Below, piece after piece: positions 34,145 through 46,653 of a stretch of 64,000 nt of DNA. The stretch's first letter is position 1. Every line of letters begins with the position of its first letter. The notes beneath the pieces are model-generated. The model was not told where the DNA came from and did not search any database. It saw nothing but the letters and a program-made list of their open reading frames with translations. This DNA is from Tetracentron sinense (lineage: Eukaryota; Streptophyta; Magnoliopsida; Trochodendrales; Trochodendraceae), in assembly GCA_015143295.1 (NCBI GenBank), contig CM026559.1, positions 22,954,826 through 23,018,825 of the forward strand, given 5' to 3'. Both the position numbers and the translations under genes were made by a program.

Positions 34145-35787
34145 TCGTACTTTTATGTCGGCAGGTTCCGTGGATGTCCTCGACCTGAGCCTTGGGTAGA
34201 GGAAGAGTACGTAGAGGAGAGGGAGCCACCTATCCCGTTGCAATCTCAAGAGGATAGGGATTTGGACGTGTGGCCATACCTCGACTACTGTTGAGAGCAG
34301 AGTCCGAGAGAGTTCTTTTGTATATTTTGATATTTTGATAAGTGGGCATGTCCACCTCTAACTTGATATGTTTTGTATATGTTAACTTGGAATACTATTT
34401 TGGAGTTATAGAAAAAAAGAAAAAGTTAGTTCACGCTTCCGCACTTTGCTTATTGGAATTATTATATCATGGTTAGCCTTGTTCATTACAGGATGGTGTG
34501 GCAGGTACGTACAGTCACACCTAAAGTATCCCTTAACTCCCAGGGGGTATTTTGGGGCGCGACATGATTACTTGGACTTTAGGCATTCTTAAAATCATTA
34601 TTTTAATCAATTTTAGGTCTTTAAAAAGATGTCCTAATGGGTCTTAAGGAACCTATAGTCAATCTAAGTAATTGAGCATTTCAACCAACCAACTTTTTGA
34701 GGATTTCTTACAAAATCACTCTTAGACTCTAAACATAAACTTTAAACTTTCTTGAGTCTTCATTCTTGATCTTGAACTTGATTTGATTTTAAGCTTCATG
34801 ATTAGCTTTCTTCTTTGATCCAACTTGGACTTAGGATTTGACTAAGATCTTCAATATAGATCCAATGGTTTGGCTTTGACTTGCTTGATGAATCTTCTTC
34901 ATAGATGGACTTTTCATGCCTTTTCCATTGAATGGCTTGCTAATGCTCTTGATTATCTGCAGTTCCCTTAAACTCATAGAGGCATTAGTAACACAAATAT
35001 CTTTTCCATATTGTGTTATCATCAAAATCAAGATGGAGGCTTTAGGTAGAAACCTAAAAGCTAAGAGAAACCCATTGTTATAAGTGTTCCACATTTTAGA
35101 TCACAACATTGGAACCGTAATTAATTATTAAAAAAACATGGCAGCACTTATGCAACATAGTAGTGCGCAACTAAAACCTACCATGATTTTTTCTTGCTTG
35201 CCCTTAGAGATTGTTACGGTACAAATGCCAAATAACTATTATAAAAACCAACACTGGTTAATGGTAGGTGAGAGAGAGAGAGAGAGAGATGAGGCCCATA
35301 GAAATCAACGTTGATTCTTAAGAGATACGATTAGAGCCATTCAAAATTTATAATTTTTTTTATACTACGGTCGATTGCATTCATTTGATTATAAACGTTG
35401 TTTGCCATAAAAATAAAAACCATTAATTATTAACGTTTTTTATGGGGGCTACTCGACTGGGGTTCCCAAGAGCTCAGCCCCAAAGTTTAAAACCCCATCC
35501 GAAGTTCAGCCCAAGCTTCTCAACCCAAGATTGGTTCACCACATAAAATTGGGATTCCGGCCGAGTTTGGATTTGCTTAAGTTGAATAACTTGTGGGTTA
35601 AATTTGAGTTAAGTTTAGATTTAGTTTATTTCATAGAAAACAAGATACCAATGTTGATTTCTCAATGTAAAAGAGTAGGTTTTTTTTAATGGTAAGAGAA
35701 TCAAAGTGGCATCCCCATTCTCTAACCATCATGCACTACTGTTCTCCCCTTCCATTTCTTCTCGTTCCCTTCTTCATACAGTTCTCC

Positions 35788-36108
35788 ATGGGATCTCAAG
35801 TATATCTTCTTTGTTTTTCTTATTCTTCTTTTTTTCTGCGTACTTATTTCGTTATTGTTTTAACTGAGAAGAAATGGATCCCAGCGGGCTACAGCCCTAT
35901 TGCAATTTTCCCCAACCTCGACCCCTACTCCAGTGACCACAAATGGGCCGTTCTAGGTTTCAGCGTGGTCATGGTCTGAAATGTGCTTCCTGGAGTAATA
36001 TGGCTCGTGTACACCGCCGCAACGATTTTAAAGAAGAAAAATGGTACAGTCATGCCTGAGGAGGGGCTTTTAGCAACTGAGCTAAGACACTTCATGAATG
36101 CAATCTAA
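35788..36108 (+). pseudogene. Array gene copy 8 (unit 8, type B), acceptor lost
   Basis: M-G-S-Q is kept, but the end of the intron with its acceptor is deleted and the join reads GAAATGGATCCCAGCG. By chance the frame then runs from the leader through the remaining intron into the exon 2 lead (Y-S-P-I-A-I-F-P-N-L-D-P-Y), up to a TGA at 35977-35979 in the helix. The normal stop is also lost (CTT TTA), so the next stop would be at 36106. Confidence 0.75.
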
Positions 36109-37311
36109 TCTAATTCCTCCTTTTATATATATAATATGTAATAAATGAAAATAAACTGATTGAATTTATACAGTGTTAATACCGACTTCCATCAGACACT
36201 TCTCATTCATTGATTTTTAGAGCATCCCCCTCAGAATCACTTATCGGGGAAACTACTGCAGATCCATTCCTGGACTTAGACTACACAAATCTAGCAAAGT
36301 TTAATTTGTTATTAGGAAATTGATTCAATATTCCTAACCTCATGTGTGGTTGGTAATCTAACGGCCATATAAGATATGTTGAATTCTCGAACATACGACT
36401 CAAGACCCGACTGCACAGGTCTTCAGCATTTTAAATCACTTTGTCAAGGAATTAGTGGCTGATTCCCTTTGTTATAAATGGTCCACATTTTTTATCACTG
36501 CATTAGAACCGTATTTAATAATTAAAAAAACATGGCAGTACTTAAGCCACATAACGTAGTGCTCAACTAAAATGTACCATCATTTTCTCTTGCTTGCCCT
36601 TGGAAACTGTTACAGTACAAATGCCAATTAACAAATATAAAAACAAACGCTTGTTAATGGTGGGTGAGAGAGAGAGAGAGAGAGGGATGATGCCGATATA
36701 AATTAACGTTGATTTCTCAACACAGAAGATTAGTTTTTTTTTCAAAGTAAGAGAATCAAATTAGGTTATTAAATATTTGTAATGAAACAAACCTAGTTAA
36801 GATGGAAAATATTTACTTGGTTTTTTGGAAGATATACGATTAGAGCCATTCAAAATTTAATAATTTTTTAATACTAGGGTTGATTGCATTCATTCGATTA
36901 TAAAAGTTACTTGCCATAAAAGTAAAAATCATTAATTATTAACGTTTTTTACGGGGCCTACTCGACTGGGGTTCCCAAGAGCCCAGCCCCAAAGTTTAAA
37001 ACCCCAGCTGAAGTTCAGCCCAAGCTTAATTTCAATCCAAGCTCCTCAGCCCAAGATTTGTTCACCACACAAAATTGGGGTTCCAACTGAGTTTGGATTT
37101 GCTTGAGTTGAATAACTTGTGGGTTAAATTTGAGTTAAGTTTAGATTTAGTTTATTTTAAAGAAAACAAGACCCCAATGTTGATTTCCTAATGTTTAGAT
37201 TAGGTTTTTTTTAATGGTAAAAGAATAAAAGTGGCACCCCCAATCTCTAACCATCATGCACTACTATTCTCCCCTTCCATTTTTCTCCTTCCCTTCTTCC
37301 TTGAGTTCTCC

Positions 37312-37601
37312 AAGGGATCTCAAGTATATCTTCTTTGTGTTTTTTTCTTCTTTTTTTCTAGCTACTTATTTCGTTATTGTTTTAACTGAGAATGTTTTTT
37401 TTTCTCTTATAGTTGCACCAAGTAGGGGGCGGCCCTATTGCAATTTTCCTCAACCTCGACCCATACTCCAGTGGCCACAAATGGGTCGTTATTGGTTTCA
37501 GCGTGGTCGTGGTCTACGTTGTGCCTGCTGGAGTAATATGGCTCATCTACACCGCCGCAACGGTTTTAAAGAAGAAAAATGGCACAATCATGGCTAAGTA
37601 G
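37312..37601 (+). pseudogene. Array gene copy 9 (unit 9), start lost
   Basis: The ATG of M-G-S-Q is AAG (37312). Exon 2 (from 37413) is open: L-H-Q-V-G-G-G-P-I-A-I-F, H-K-W, helix with V-V-V-V-Y-V-V-P-A-G-V-I-W, then K-K-K-N-G-T-I-M-A-K and an early TAG (37599-37601) five residues short. The upstream leader frame contains a stop and a 1-base change, so no alternative start rescues it. Confidence 0.7.
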
Positions 37602-38849
37602 GGGCTTTTAGCAACTGAGCTGATACACTTCATGAGTGCAATCTAATCTAATTCCTCCTTTTATATATATATAATATGTAATAAATGAAAATAAACTGAT
37701 TGAATTTCTACAGTGTTAATACTGACTTCCATAAGACACGTCTCATTCCTTGATTTTTAGAGTATGCCCTTCAGAATCACTAATCGGGGAAACTAATGCA
37801 GATCCATTCCTGGACACAGACTACAAAAATCAAGTAAAGTTTAGTTTGTTATTAGGAAATTGATTCAATATTTCCAACCCCATGTGTGGTTGGTAATCTA
37901 ACGGCCATACAACATATGTTAAATTCTCGAACAAACAGCTCAAGACCCGACCGCACAGGAATTCAGCATTTTAAATCACTTTGTCATGAAATTAGGGGCT
38001 GATTCCGTTAGTTATAAATGTTCCACATTTTAGATCAGAACATTGGAACCGTATTTAATAATTAAGAAAACATGGCAGTACTTATGCCACATAAACTAAT
38101 TCTTAACTGAAACGTACCATCATTTTCTCTTGCTTGCCCTTGGAATTTGTTACGGTACAAATGCCAAAAAAAAAATATAAAAACCAATGCTTGTTAATGG
38201 TGGGTGTGAGAGAGAGAGAGAGATGAGGCCCATAGAAATTAACGTTGATTTCTCAACACAGAAGATTAGTTTGTTTTTTTCAAAGTAAGAGAATCAAATT
38301 AAGTTATTAAATATTTGTAATGTAACAAACCTAGTTAAGATGAAAAATATTTACTTGGTTTTTTGGAAGAGATACGATTAGAGCCATTCCAAATTTAATA
38401 ATTTTTTAATACTAGGGTTGATTGCATTCATTCGATTATAAACGTTGTTCGCCATAAAAGTAAAAACCATTAATTATTAACGTTTTTTACGGGGCCTACT
38501 CAACTGGGGTTCCCAAGAGCTCATCCCCAAAGTTTAAAACCCCAGCAGAAGTTCAGCCCAAGCTTAATCTCAATCCAAGTTCCTTTGGCCAAGATTTGTT
38601 CACCACATAAAATTGGGGTTCCGACTGAGTTTGGATTTGCTTGAGTTGAATAACTTGGGGGTTGAATTTGAGTTAAGTTCAGATTTAGTTTATTTTAAAG
38701 AAAACAAGACCCCAATGTTGATTTCCTAATGTTAAGATTAGGTTTTTTTTAATGGTAAAAGAATAAAAGTGGCACCCCTAATCTCTAACCATCATGCACT
38801 ACTATTCTCCCCTTCCATTTTTCTCCTTCCCTTATTCCTATAGTTCTCC

Positions 38850-39141
38850 AAGGGATCTCAAGTATATCTTCTTTATGTTTTTTTCTTCTTCTTCTTTTCT
38901 GGTACTTATTTCGTTATTGTTTTAACTGAGAATGTTTTTTTTTCTCTTATAGCTGCACCCAGTAGGGGGCGGCCCTATTGCAATTTTCCTCAACCTCGAC
39001 CCCTACTCTAGTGGCCACAAATGGGCCGTTATTGGTTTCAGCATGGTCGTGGTCTCCGTTGTGCTTGCCGGAGTAATATGGCTCATCTACACTGCCGCAA
39101 CGGTTTTAAAGAAGAAAAATAGCACAATCATGGCTGAGTAG
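38850..39141 (+). pseudogene. Array gene copy 10 (unit 10), start lost
   Basis: Near-identical to copy 9: AAG in place of ATG (38850), exon 2 from 38953 open, and the same early TAG (39139-39141) after M-A-E. The shared defects show units 9 and 10 arose by duplication of an already damaged unit. Confidence 0.72.
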
Positions 39142-40306
39142 GGGCTTTTAGCAACTGAGCTGATACACTTCATGAGTGCAATCTAATCTAATTCCTCCTT
39201 TTATATATATAATATGTAATAAATGAAAATAAACTGATTGAATTTCTACAGTGTTAATACTGACTTCCATAAGACACGTCTCATTCCTTGATTTTTAGAG
39301 CATGCCCTTCAGAATCACTAATCGGGGAAACTACTGCAGATCCATTCCTGGACACAGACTACAAAAATCAAGCAAAGTTTAGTTTGTTATTAGGAAATTG
39401 ATTCAATATTTCCAACCCCATGTGTGGTTGGTAATCTAACGGCCATACAACATATGTTAAATTCTCGAACAAACGGCTCAAGACCCGACCACACAGGAAT
39501 TCAGCATTTTAAATCACGTTGTCATGAAATTAGGGGCTGATTCCGTTTGTTATAAATGTTCGACATTTTAATTCAGAACATTGGAACCACATTTAATAAA
39601 TTAAAAAACATGATAGTACTTATGCCACATAAACTAATTCTTAACCGAAACGTACCATCATTTTCTCTTGCTTGCCCTTGGAATTTGTTACTGTACAAAT
39701 GCCAAAAAACAAATATAAAAACCAACGCTTGTTAATGGTGGGTGTGAGAGAGAGAGAGAGATGAGGCCCATAGAAATTAACGTTGATTTCTCAACACAGA
39801 AGATTAGTTTGTTTTTTTCAAAGTAAGAAATAAAATTAGGTTTTTCAATTTTTGTAATGAAACAATCGTAGTTAAGATGGAAAAATTTTACTTAGTTTTT
39901 TGGAAGAGATACGATTAGAGCCATTCCAAATTTAATTATTAACATTTTTTTATGGGGGCCACTCGACTGGGGTTCCCAAGTGCTCAGCCCAAAGTTTAAA
40001 ACCCCAGCCGAAGTTCAGCCCAAGCTTAATTTCAATCCAAGCTCCTCAGCCCAAGATAGGTTCACGACATAAAATTGGGATTCTGACCGAGTTTGGATTT
40101 GCTTGGGTTGAATAACTTGTGGGTTTAATTTGACTTAAATTTAGATTTAGTTTATTTCAAGGAAAACCAGACACCAATGTTAATTTCCCAATGTTAAGAT
40201 TAGGGTTTTTTTAAGAGAATGAAAGTGGCACCCCCAATCTCTAGCTATCATGCACTATTGTTCTCCCCTTCCATTTCTTCTCCTTCCCTTCTTCCTACAG
40301 TTCTCC

Positions 40307-40643
40307 AAGGGATCTCAAGTATATCTTCTTCGTTTTTTTTTCTTCTTCTTTTTTTCTGCCTACTTTTTCGTTATTGTCTTAACTGAGAACCCTTTTTTTT
40401 CTCTTGTAGCTGCACCAAGCGGGGGACGGCCCTATTGCAATTTTCCCCAACCTCGACCCCTACTCCAGTGGCCACAAATGGGCCGTTAATGGTTTCAGCG
40501 TGGTCATGGTCTGCATTGTGCTTGCCGGAGTAATATGGCTCGTCTACACCGCCGCAACGGTTTTAAAGAAGAAAAATTGCACAATCATGCCTGAGGAGGG
40601 GCTTCTAGCATCTGAGCTGAGACACTTCATGAGTGCAATCTAA
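40307..40643 (+). pseudogene. Array gene copy 11 (unit 11), start lost, stop lost
   Basis: AAG replaces ATG at 40307, but an in-frame ATG at 40250 gives an open hydrophobic leader (M-H-Y-C-S-P-L-P-F-L-L-L-P-F-F-L). Exon 2 starts at 40410 and is open to 40643: the usual TGA has become CTA, adding A-S-E-L-R-H-F-M-S-A-I. An I to N change puts a polar residue in the helix. It could still be coding if the leader is genuine. Confidence 0.6.
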
Positions 40644-41199
40644 TCTAATTCCTCCTTTTATATATATAATATGTAATAAATGAAAATAAACTAATTGAAT
40701 TTCTACAGTGTTATTACTAACTTCCATAAGACACTTCTTATTCCATGATTTTTAGAGCATCCCCTTCAGAATCACTTATCGGGGAAGCTACTGCAGATCC
40801 ATTCCTGGACTCAGACTAAAAAAATCCAGCAATGTTTAGTTTGTTATTAGTAAATTGATTAATTATTCCCAACCCCAAGTGTGGTTGGTAATCAAACGGC
40901 CATACAACATATGTTGAATTCTCGAACAGACGGCTCAAGAGCCGACCGCATAGGACCTTGGCATTTTAAATCACTTTGTCTTGAAATTAGGGCTGATTGC
41001 CTTTGTTATAAATGTTCCACATCCTAGATCACAATATTGGAACCGTAATTAATAATTAAAAAAACATGGCTGCACTTATGGCACAAAATGTAGTGCTCAA
41101 CTGAAACGTACCTTCATTTTCTCATGCTTGCCCTGAGAGATTGTTACGGTACAAATACCAAATAAAAAAGATAAAAACCAACGCTTGTCAATGGTGGGT

Positions 41200-41236
<37 letters not shown>

Positions 41237-41911
41237 TGAGGCCCATAGAAATCAATGTTGATTTCACAACACAGAAGATTAGTTTGTTATTTTAAAAGTA
41301 AGAGAATGAAATTTGGTTTCTTAATTTTTGTAAAAAATCAAACCTAGTTAAGATTGAAAAAATTTACTTAGTTTCTTGGAAGAGATAAGATTCGAGCCAT
41401 TCTAAATTTACTAATTTTTTTGGCTAGTGTTGATTGTATTGATTCGATTATAAACATTGTTTGTCATAAAAGTAGAAACCATTAATTATTAACGTTTTTT
41501 ATGAGGGCTACTCGACTGGGGTTCCCAGGAGCTCAGCCTCAAAGTTTAAAACCCCAGCCGAAGTTCAGCCCAAGCTTAAACTCAATCCAAGCTCCTCAGC
41601 CCAAGATTGGTTCACCACATAAAATTGGGGTTCCGCCCGAGTTTGGATTTGCTTGATTAGAATAACTTGTGGGTTAAATTTGAGTTAAGTTTAGATTTGG
41701 TTTATTTTAGAGAAAACAAGACACCAATGTTGATTTCTTAATGTAAAAGATTAGGTTTTTTGAATGGTAAGAGAATCAAACTGGCACCTCCAATCTCTAA
41801 CCATCATGCACTACTGTTCTCTCCTTCAATTACTTTTCCTTCCCTTTTTTTTTTTTTTGAGCACTTATTTCATTATTGTTTTAACTGAGAATGTTATTTT
41901 TTCTCATGTAG

Positions 41912-42121
41912 CTGTACCCAGCGGGGGACGGCCCAATTGTAATTTTCCCCAACCTCGAGCCTTACCCCAGTGGCCACAAATTGGCCATTATTGGTTTCAG
42001 CGTGGTCGTGGTCGTGGTCGTGGTCTCCATTGTGCTTCCCTGAGTAATATGACTCATCTACACCGTCGCAACGGTTTTAAAGAAGAAAAATGGCATAGTC
42101 ATGCCTGAGGAAGGGCTGTGA
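41912..42121 (+). pseudogene. Array gene copy 12 (unit 12), exon 1 deleted
   Basis: The M-G-S-Q exon and the first part of the intron are gone. Exon 2 (41912) has the conserved tryptophan as leucine, four GTGGTC units in the helix in place of two, and TGA at 42041-42043 in the P-G-V codons. Confidence 0.8.
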
Positions 42122-43383
42122 GTAACTGAGCTAGGACACTTGATGAGTGCAATCAAATGTAATTCCTCATTATATATATATATATATTATATAATAAATG
42201 AAAATAAAATGATTGAATTTCAACTGTGTTAATACCGAATTCCATAAGACACTTCTCATTCCTTGATTTTTAAAACATCCCATTCAGAATCACTTATCGG
42301 GGAAAGTACTGCAGATCTATTCCTGCACTCAAACTACAAAAATCAAGCAAAGTTTAGTTTTTATTGGGAAAATGATTAAATATTCTCCACCCAATGTGTG
42401 GTTGGTAATCTCACGGCCATACAATATTTGTTGAATTCTCGAACAGACGACTTAAGACCAAAACGCACAGGACTTCGGCATTTTAAATCACTTTGTCATG
42501 AAATTAGGCACTGAATCCCTTTGTTATAAATGTTCCACATTTTAGATCACAACATTGGTACCGTAATTAATATTTAAAAACACATGGTAACACTTTTGCC
42601 ACATAGTGGTGCTCAACTGAAACCTGCCATGATTTTCTCACTCATGCCCTTGGAGATTGTTACGTTACAAATGCTAAATAACTAATATAAAAACAAATGC
42701 TTGTTAATGGTGGACGAGAGAGAGAGAAAGAGAGATGAGGCCCATAGAAATTAACGTTGATTTCTCAACACAGAAGATTAGGTTTCTTTTTTCAAAGTAA
42801 GAGAATCAAATTAGGTTTTTCAATTTTTGTAATGAAACAAACCTAGCTAAGATGGAAAAAATTTACTTAGTTTTTTGGAAGAGATACAATTAGTGCCATT
42901 CCAAATTTAATAATTTTTTTATGCTAGGGTTGATTGCATTCATTCGACTATAAACGTTGTTTTCCATAAAAGTAAAAACCATTAATTATTAACGTTTTTT
43001 ATGGGGGGCACTCAACTAGGGTTCCCAAGAGCTCAACCCCAAAGTTTAAAACCCCAGCCAAAGTTCAACCCAAGCTTAATCTCAAACCAAGCTCCTCAGC
43101 CCAAGATGGATTCAACACATAAAATTATGGTTCCGACCGAGTTTGGATATCCTTGATTTGAATAACTTGTGGGCTAAATTTGAGTTAAGTTTAGATTTAG
43201 TTTATTTTAAAGAAAACAAGACACCAATGTTGATTTCCTAAGCTTAAAGATTAGGGTTTTTTTAATGGTAAGAGAATCAAAGTGGCACCCCAATCACTAA
43301 CCATCATGCACTATTGTTCTTCTTTTTTTTCTGCCTACTTATTTCGTTATTGTTTTAATTGAGAATTCTTTTTTTTCTCTTGT

Positions 43384-43520
43384 CTGCACCTAGTGGGGGA
43401 CGGCCCTATTGCAATTTTCCCCAACCTTGAGCCCTACTCCAGTGGCCACAAATGGGCCGTTATTGGTTTCAGCGTGGTCGTGGTCTGCATTGTGCTTCCC
43501 CTGAGGCGGAGCTTTTAGTA
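43384..43520 (+). pseudogene. Array gene copy 13 (unit 13), deleted
   Basis: Exon 1 is deleted; the acceptor TTGTAG is reduced to TTGT; and about 100 bp of exon 2 between C-I-V-L-P and P-E-A is missing (junction near 43500). Only the lead and half the helix remain. Confidence 0.8.
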
Positions 43521-44743
43521 ACTGAGTTGAGACATTTCATGAGTGCAATCTAATCTAATTCCTCGTTTTATATATATAATATGTAATAAATGAAAATAAA
43601 CTAATTGAATTTCTACTGTGTTAATACCGACTTCCATAAGACACTTCTCATTCCTTGATTTTTATAGCATCCCCTTCAGAATAACTTATCGGGGAAACTA
43701 CTGCCGATCCATTCCTGGACTCAGACTACAAAAATCAAGCAACGTTTAGTTTGTGATTAGGAAAATGATTAAATTTTCCCGACCCTAAGTGTGGTTGGTA
43801 ATCTAACGGCTATACAACATATGTTGAATGCTCGAACAGACGGCTCAAGACCCGACCGCACAGAACCTCGGCGTTTTAAATCACTTTGTCATGAAATTAG
43901 GGGCTAATTCCGTTTGTTATAAAGGTTCCACATTTTAGATCACAACATTGGAACCGTAATTAATAATTAAAAAAACATGGCAGCACTTATGCTACAAAAC
44001 GTAGTGCTCAACTGAAACGTACCATCATTTTCTCTTGCTTGCCTTGGGAGATTGTTACGGTACAAATGCCAAATAACAAATATAAAAACCAACGCTTGTT
44101 AATGGTGGGTGACAGAGAGAGGGAAGCCTATAGAAATCAATGTTGATTTCTCAACACAGAAGATTAGTTTGTTTTTTTTAAAGTAAGAGAATGAAATTTG
44201 GTTTTTCAATTTTTGTAATAAAAAAAACCTAGTTAAGATTGAAAAAATTTACTGAGTTTTTTGGAAGAGACAAGATTCGACCCATTCCAAATTCAATAAT
44301 TTTTTTTATGCTAGGATTGATTAGATTGATTCGATTATAAATGTTGTTTGCCATAAAAGTAAAAACCATTAATTATTAATGTTTTTTATGCGTGCTACTC
44401 GACTGTGGTTCCCAAGAGCTCAGCCCCAAAGTTTAAAACCCCAGTCAAAGTTCTGCCCAAGCTTAAACTCAATCCAAGCTCCTCAGCCCAAGATTGGTTC
44501 ACCACATAGGGTTCCGGCCGAGTTTGGATTTGCTTGAGTTGAATAACTTGTGGGTTAAATTTGAGTTAAGTTTAGATTTAGTTTATTTTAAAGAAAACAA
44601 GACACCAATGTTGATTGCTTAACGTAAAAGATTAGGTTTTTTGAATGTTAAGAGAATCAAACTGGCACCCCCAATCTCTAACCGTCATGCACTATTGCTC
44701 TCCCCTTCAATTTCTTCTCCTTCCCTTCTTTCTACAACTCTCA

Positions 44744-45044
44744 ATGGGATCTGAAGTATATCGTCTTTGTTTTTTTTTTTCCTTTTTTTTCTTAGCACTT
44801 ATTTCATTATTGTTTTAACTGAGAATCTTTCTTTTTTCTCTTGTAGCTGTACCCAGCGGGGGACGGCCCTATTGAAATTTTCCCTAACCTCGACCCCTAC
44901 GCCATTGGTCACAAATGGGCCGTTATTGGTTTCAGCGTGGTCATGGTCTACAATGTGCTTCCCGGAGTAATATGGCTCGTCTACACCACCGCAACGATTT
45001 TAAAGAAGAAAAATTGCACAGTCATGCCTGAGGAGGGTCTGTGA
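44744..45044 (+). CDS. Array gene copy 14 (unit 14): small membrane protein, open
   Basis: Exon 1 44744-44755 (M-G-S-E), exon 2 44847-45044, 69 aa. Lead P-A-G-D-G-P-I-E-I-F-P-N-L-D-P-Y, helix V-V-M-V-Y-N-V-L-P-G-V-I-W-L-V-Y, tail K-K-K-N-C-T-V-M-P-E-E-G-L. All splice signals and the stop are intact. About nine replacements against three silent changes, including N within the helix, point to weak or no constraint. Confidence 0.58.
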
Positions 45045-45548
45045 GCAACTGAACTGAGACACTTCATGAGTGCAATCTAATGTAATTCCTCCTTTTATAT
45101 ATAGATTATATAATAAATGAAAATAAACTAATTGAATTTCTACTGTGTTAATACCGATTTCCATAAGACACTTCTCATTCCTTGATTTATAGAGCATCCC
45201 CTTCAGAATCACTTATCGGGGAAAGTACAGCAGATCCATTCCTCGACTCAGAATTCCAAAATCAAGCAAAGTTTAGTCTGAAATTAGGAAATTGATTAAA
45301 TATTCCAGACCCCATGCGTGGTTAGTAATCTAACGGCAATACAACATATGTTGAATTCTCGAACAGACGGCTCAAGACCTGACCGCACAGGACTTCATCA
45401 TTTTAAATCACTTTGTCATAAAATTAGGGGCTGATTCCCTTTGTTTTAAATGTTCCACATCTTAGATCACAACATTGGAACCGTATTTAATAAATAAAAA
45501 AACATGGCAGCACTTATGCCACCTAACGTAGTGCTCAACTGAAACGTA

Positions 45549-46653
45549 CCATCATTTTCACTTGCTTTCCCTTGCAGATTGTTACGGTAAAAATGCCAAA
45601 TAAGAAATATAAAAACCAACGCTTGTTAATGGTGGGTGAGAGATGGAGAGAGAGAGAGATGTGGCACATAGAAATCAACATTGATTTCTCAACGCAGAAG
45701 ATTAGTTTGTTTTTTTCAATGCAAAAGAATCAAATTAGGTTTTTCAATTTTTGTAATGAAACAAACCTAGTTAAGATGAAAAAAATTATTTAGTTTTTTG
45801 GAAGAGCTACGATTAAACCCATTCCAAATTTAATAATTTTTTTATGCTAGGGTTGATTGCATTCATTCGATTATAAACGTTGTTTGCCATAAAAGTAAAA
45901 ACAATTAATTATTAACGTTTTTATGGGGGCTACTCAACTGGGGTACTCAACTGGGGTTCCCAAGAGGTAAGCCCCAAAGTTGAAAACCCCAGCCTAAGTT
46001 TAGCCCCAGCTTAATCTCAATCCAAGCTCTCACCCCAAGATTGGTTCACCAAATAAAATTCAGGTTCCGGCTGAGTTTGGCTTTGCTTGAGTTGAATAAC
46101 TTGTGGGTTAAATTTGAGTTAAGTTTAGATTTAGTTTATTTTAAAGAAAACAAGACACCAATGTTGATTCCTAATGTTGATTTCCTAATGTATTTCATCC
46201 TTTTATATATATATTACATAATAAATGAAAATAAACTGATTAAATTTCTACTGTGTTAATACCGACTTCCATAAGACACTTCTCATTCCTTGATTTTTAG
46301 AGGATCCCCTTCAGAATCACTTATCAGGGAAAGTATTGCAGATCCATTCCTGGACTCAGACTACATAAAACAAGCAAAGTTTAGTTTGTTATTACGAAAA
46401 TGATTAAATATTCCCGACCCCATGTGTGGTGGGTAATCTAACGGCCATACAACATATGTTGAATTCTCGAACAGATGGCTCAAGACCCGACTGCACAGTA
46501 CTTCGGCATTTTAAATCACTTTTTCATGAAATTAGGGGCTGATCCCTTTGATATAAACGTTCCACATTTTAGATCACAACATTGGATCCGTATTTAATAA
46601 TTAAAAAAACATGGCATCACTTATGCCATAAGGTAGTGCTCAACTAAAACGTA
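45549..46653 (+). repeat. Array unit 15, gene deleted
   Basis: The unit runs from the leader side directly to the 3' tail at about 46170-46200 (CCTAATGTATTTCATCC). The break sits in the short word CCTAATG, present on both sides, which fits microhomology deletion. CAACTGGGGTACT is also locally duplicated near 45940. Confidence 0.8.

Larger units (their letters stand above)
32469..34564 (+). mobile_element. Gypsy-type solo LTR, 2.1 kb
   Basis: Starts TGTAGCACCCCGG, ends GGTATTTTGGGGCGCGACA, flanked by TGATT (32464-32468 and 34565-34569). The undisturbed target is seen in the sister LTR near 29030 (GGAAATGATTACTTGG), which proves the insertion. It shares modules with the Tekay LTRs: GAATCCAACGCAACTTGAAT (about 32605), the palindrome block, a TATA box (32996-33006), a minisatellite and the CTGAG...CTCAG stem-loop. 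Confidence 0.9.
28164..35066 (-). mobile_element. SIRE-like Ty1/copia element, gag only, in array unit 7
   Basis: LTRs at 28164-29538 and 32208-35066 (the latter split by a solo LTR) flank an internal region with a primer site at 32205-32194, a broken gag, and a purine tract (complement of CTCCCCCTTTTTG, 29541-29553). Target duplication: GAATC (28159-28163) and GAAAC (35067-35071), inside the array phrase GGGGCTGAATCC. There is no protease, integrase, RT or RNase H, so the copy is non-autonomous. The two LTRs are alike apart from a deletion of about 630 bp in the right one. Confidence 0.88.
32208..35066 (-). repeat. SIRE-like 5' LTR, deleted and interrupted
   Basis: 32208-32468 and 34570-35066 match the left LTR. 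Sequence equivalent to about 28400-29025 is missing at the CTACTCCCCGCC/GATTTGATGG junction, so the promoter and palindrome block are gone. The outer end reads CTAAGA rather than CTAACA. A solo LTR with TGATT duplication sits in it. Confidence 0.83.
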
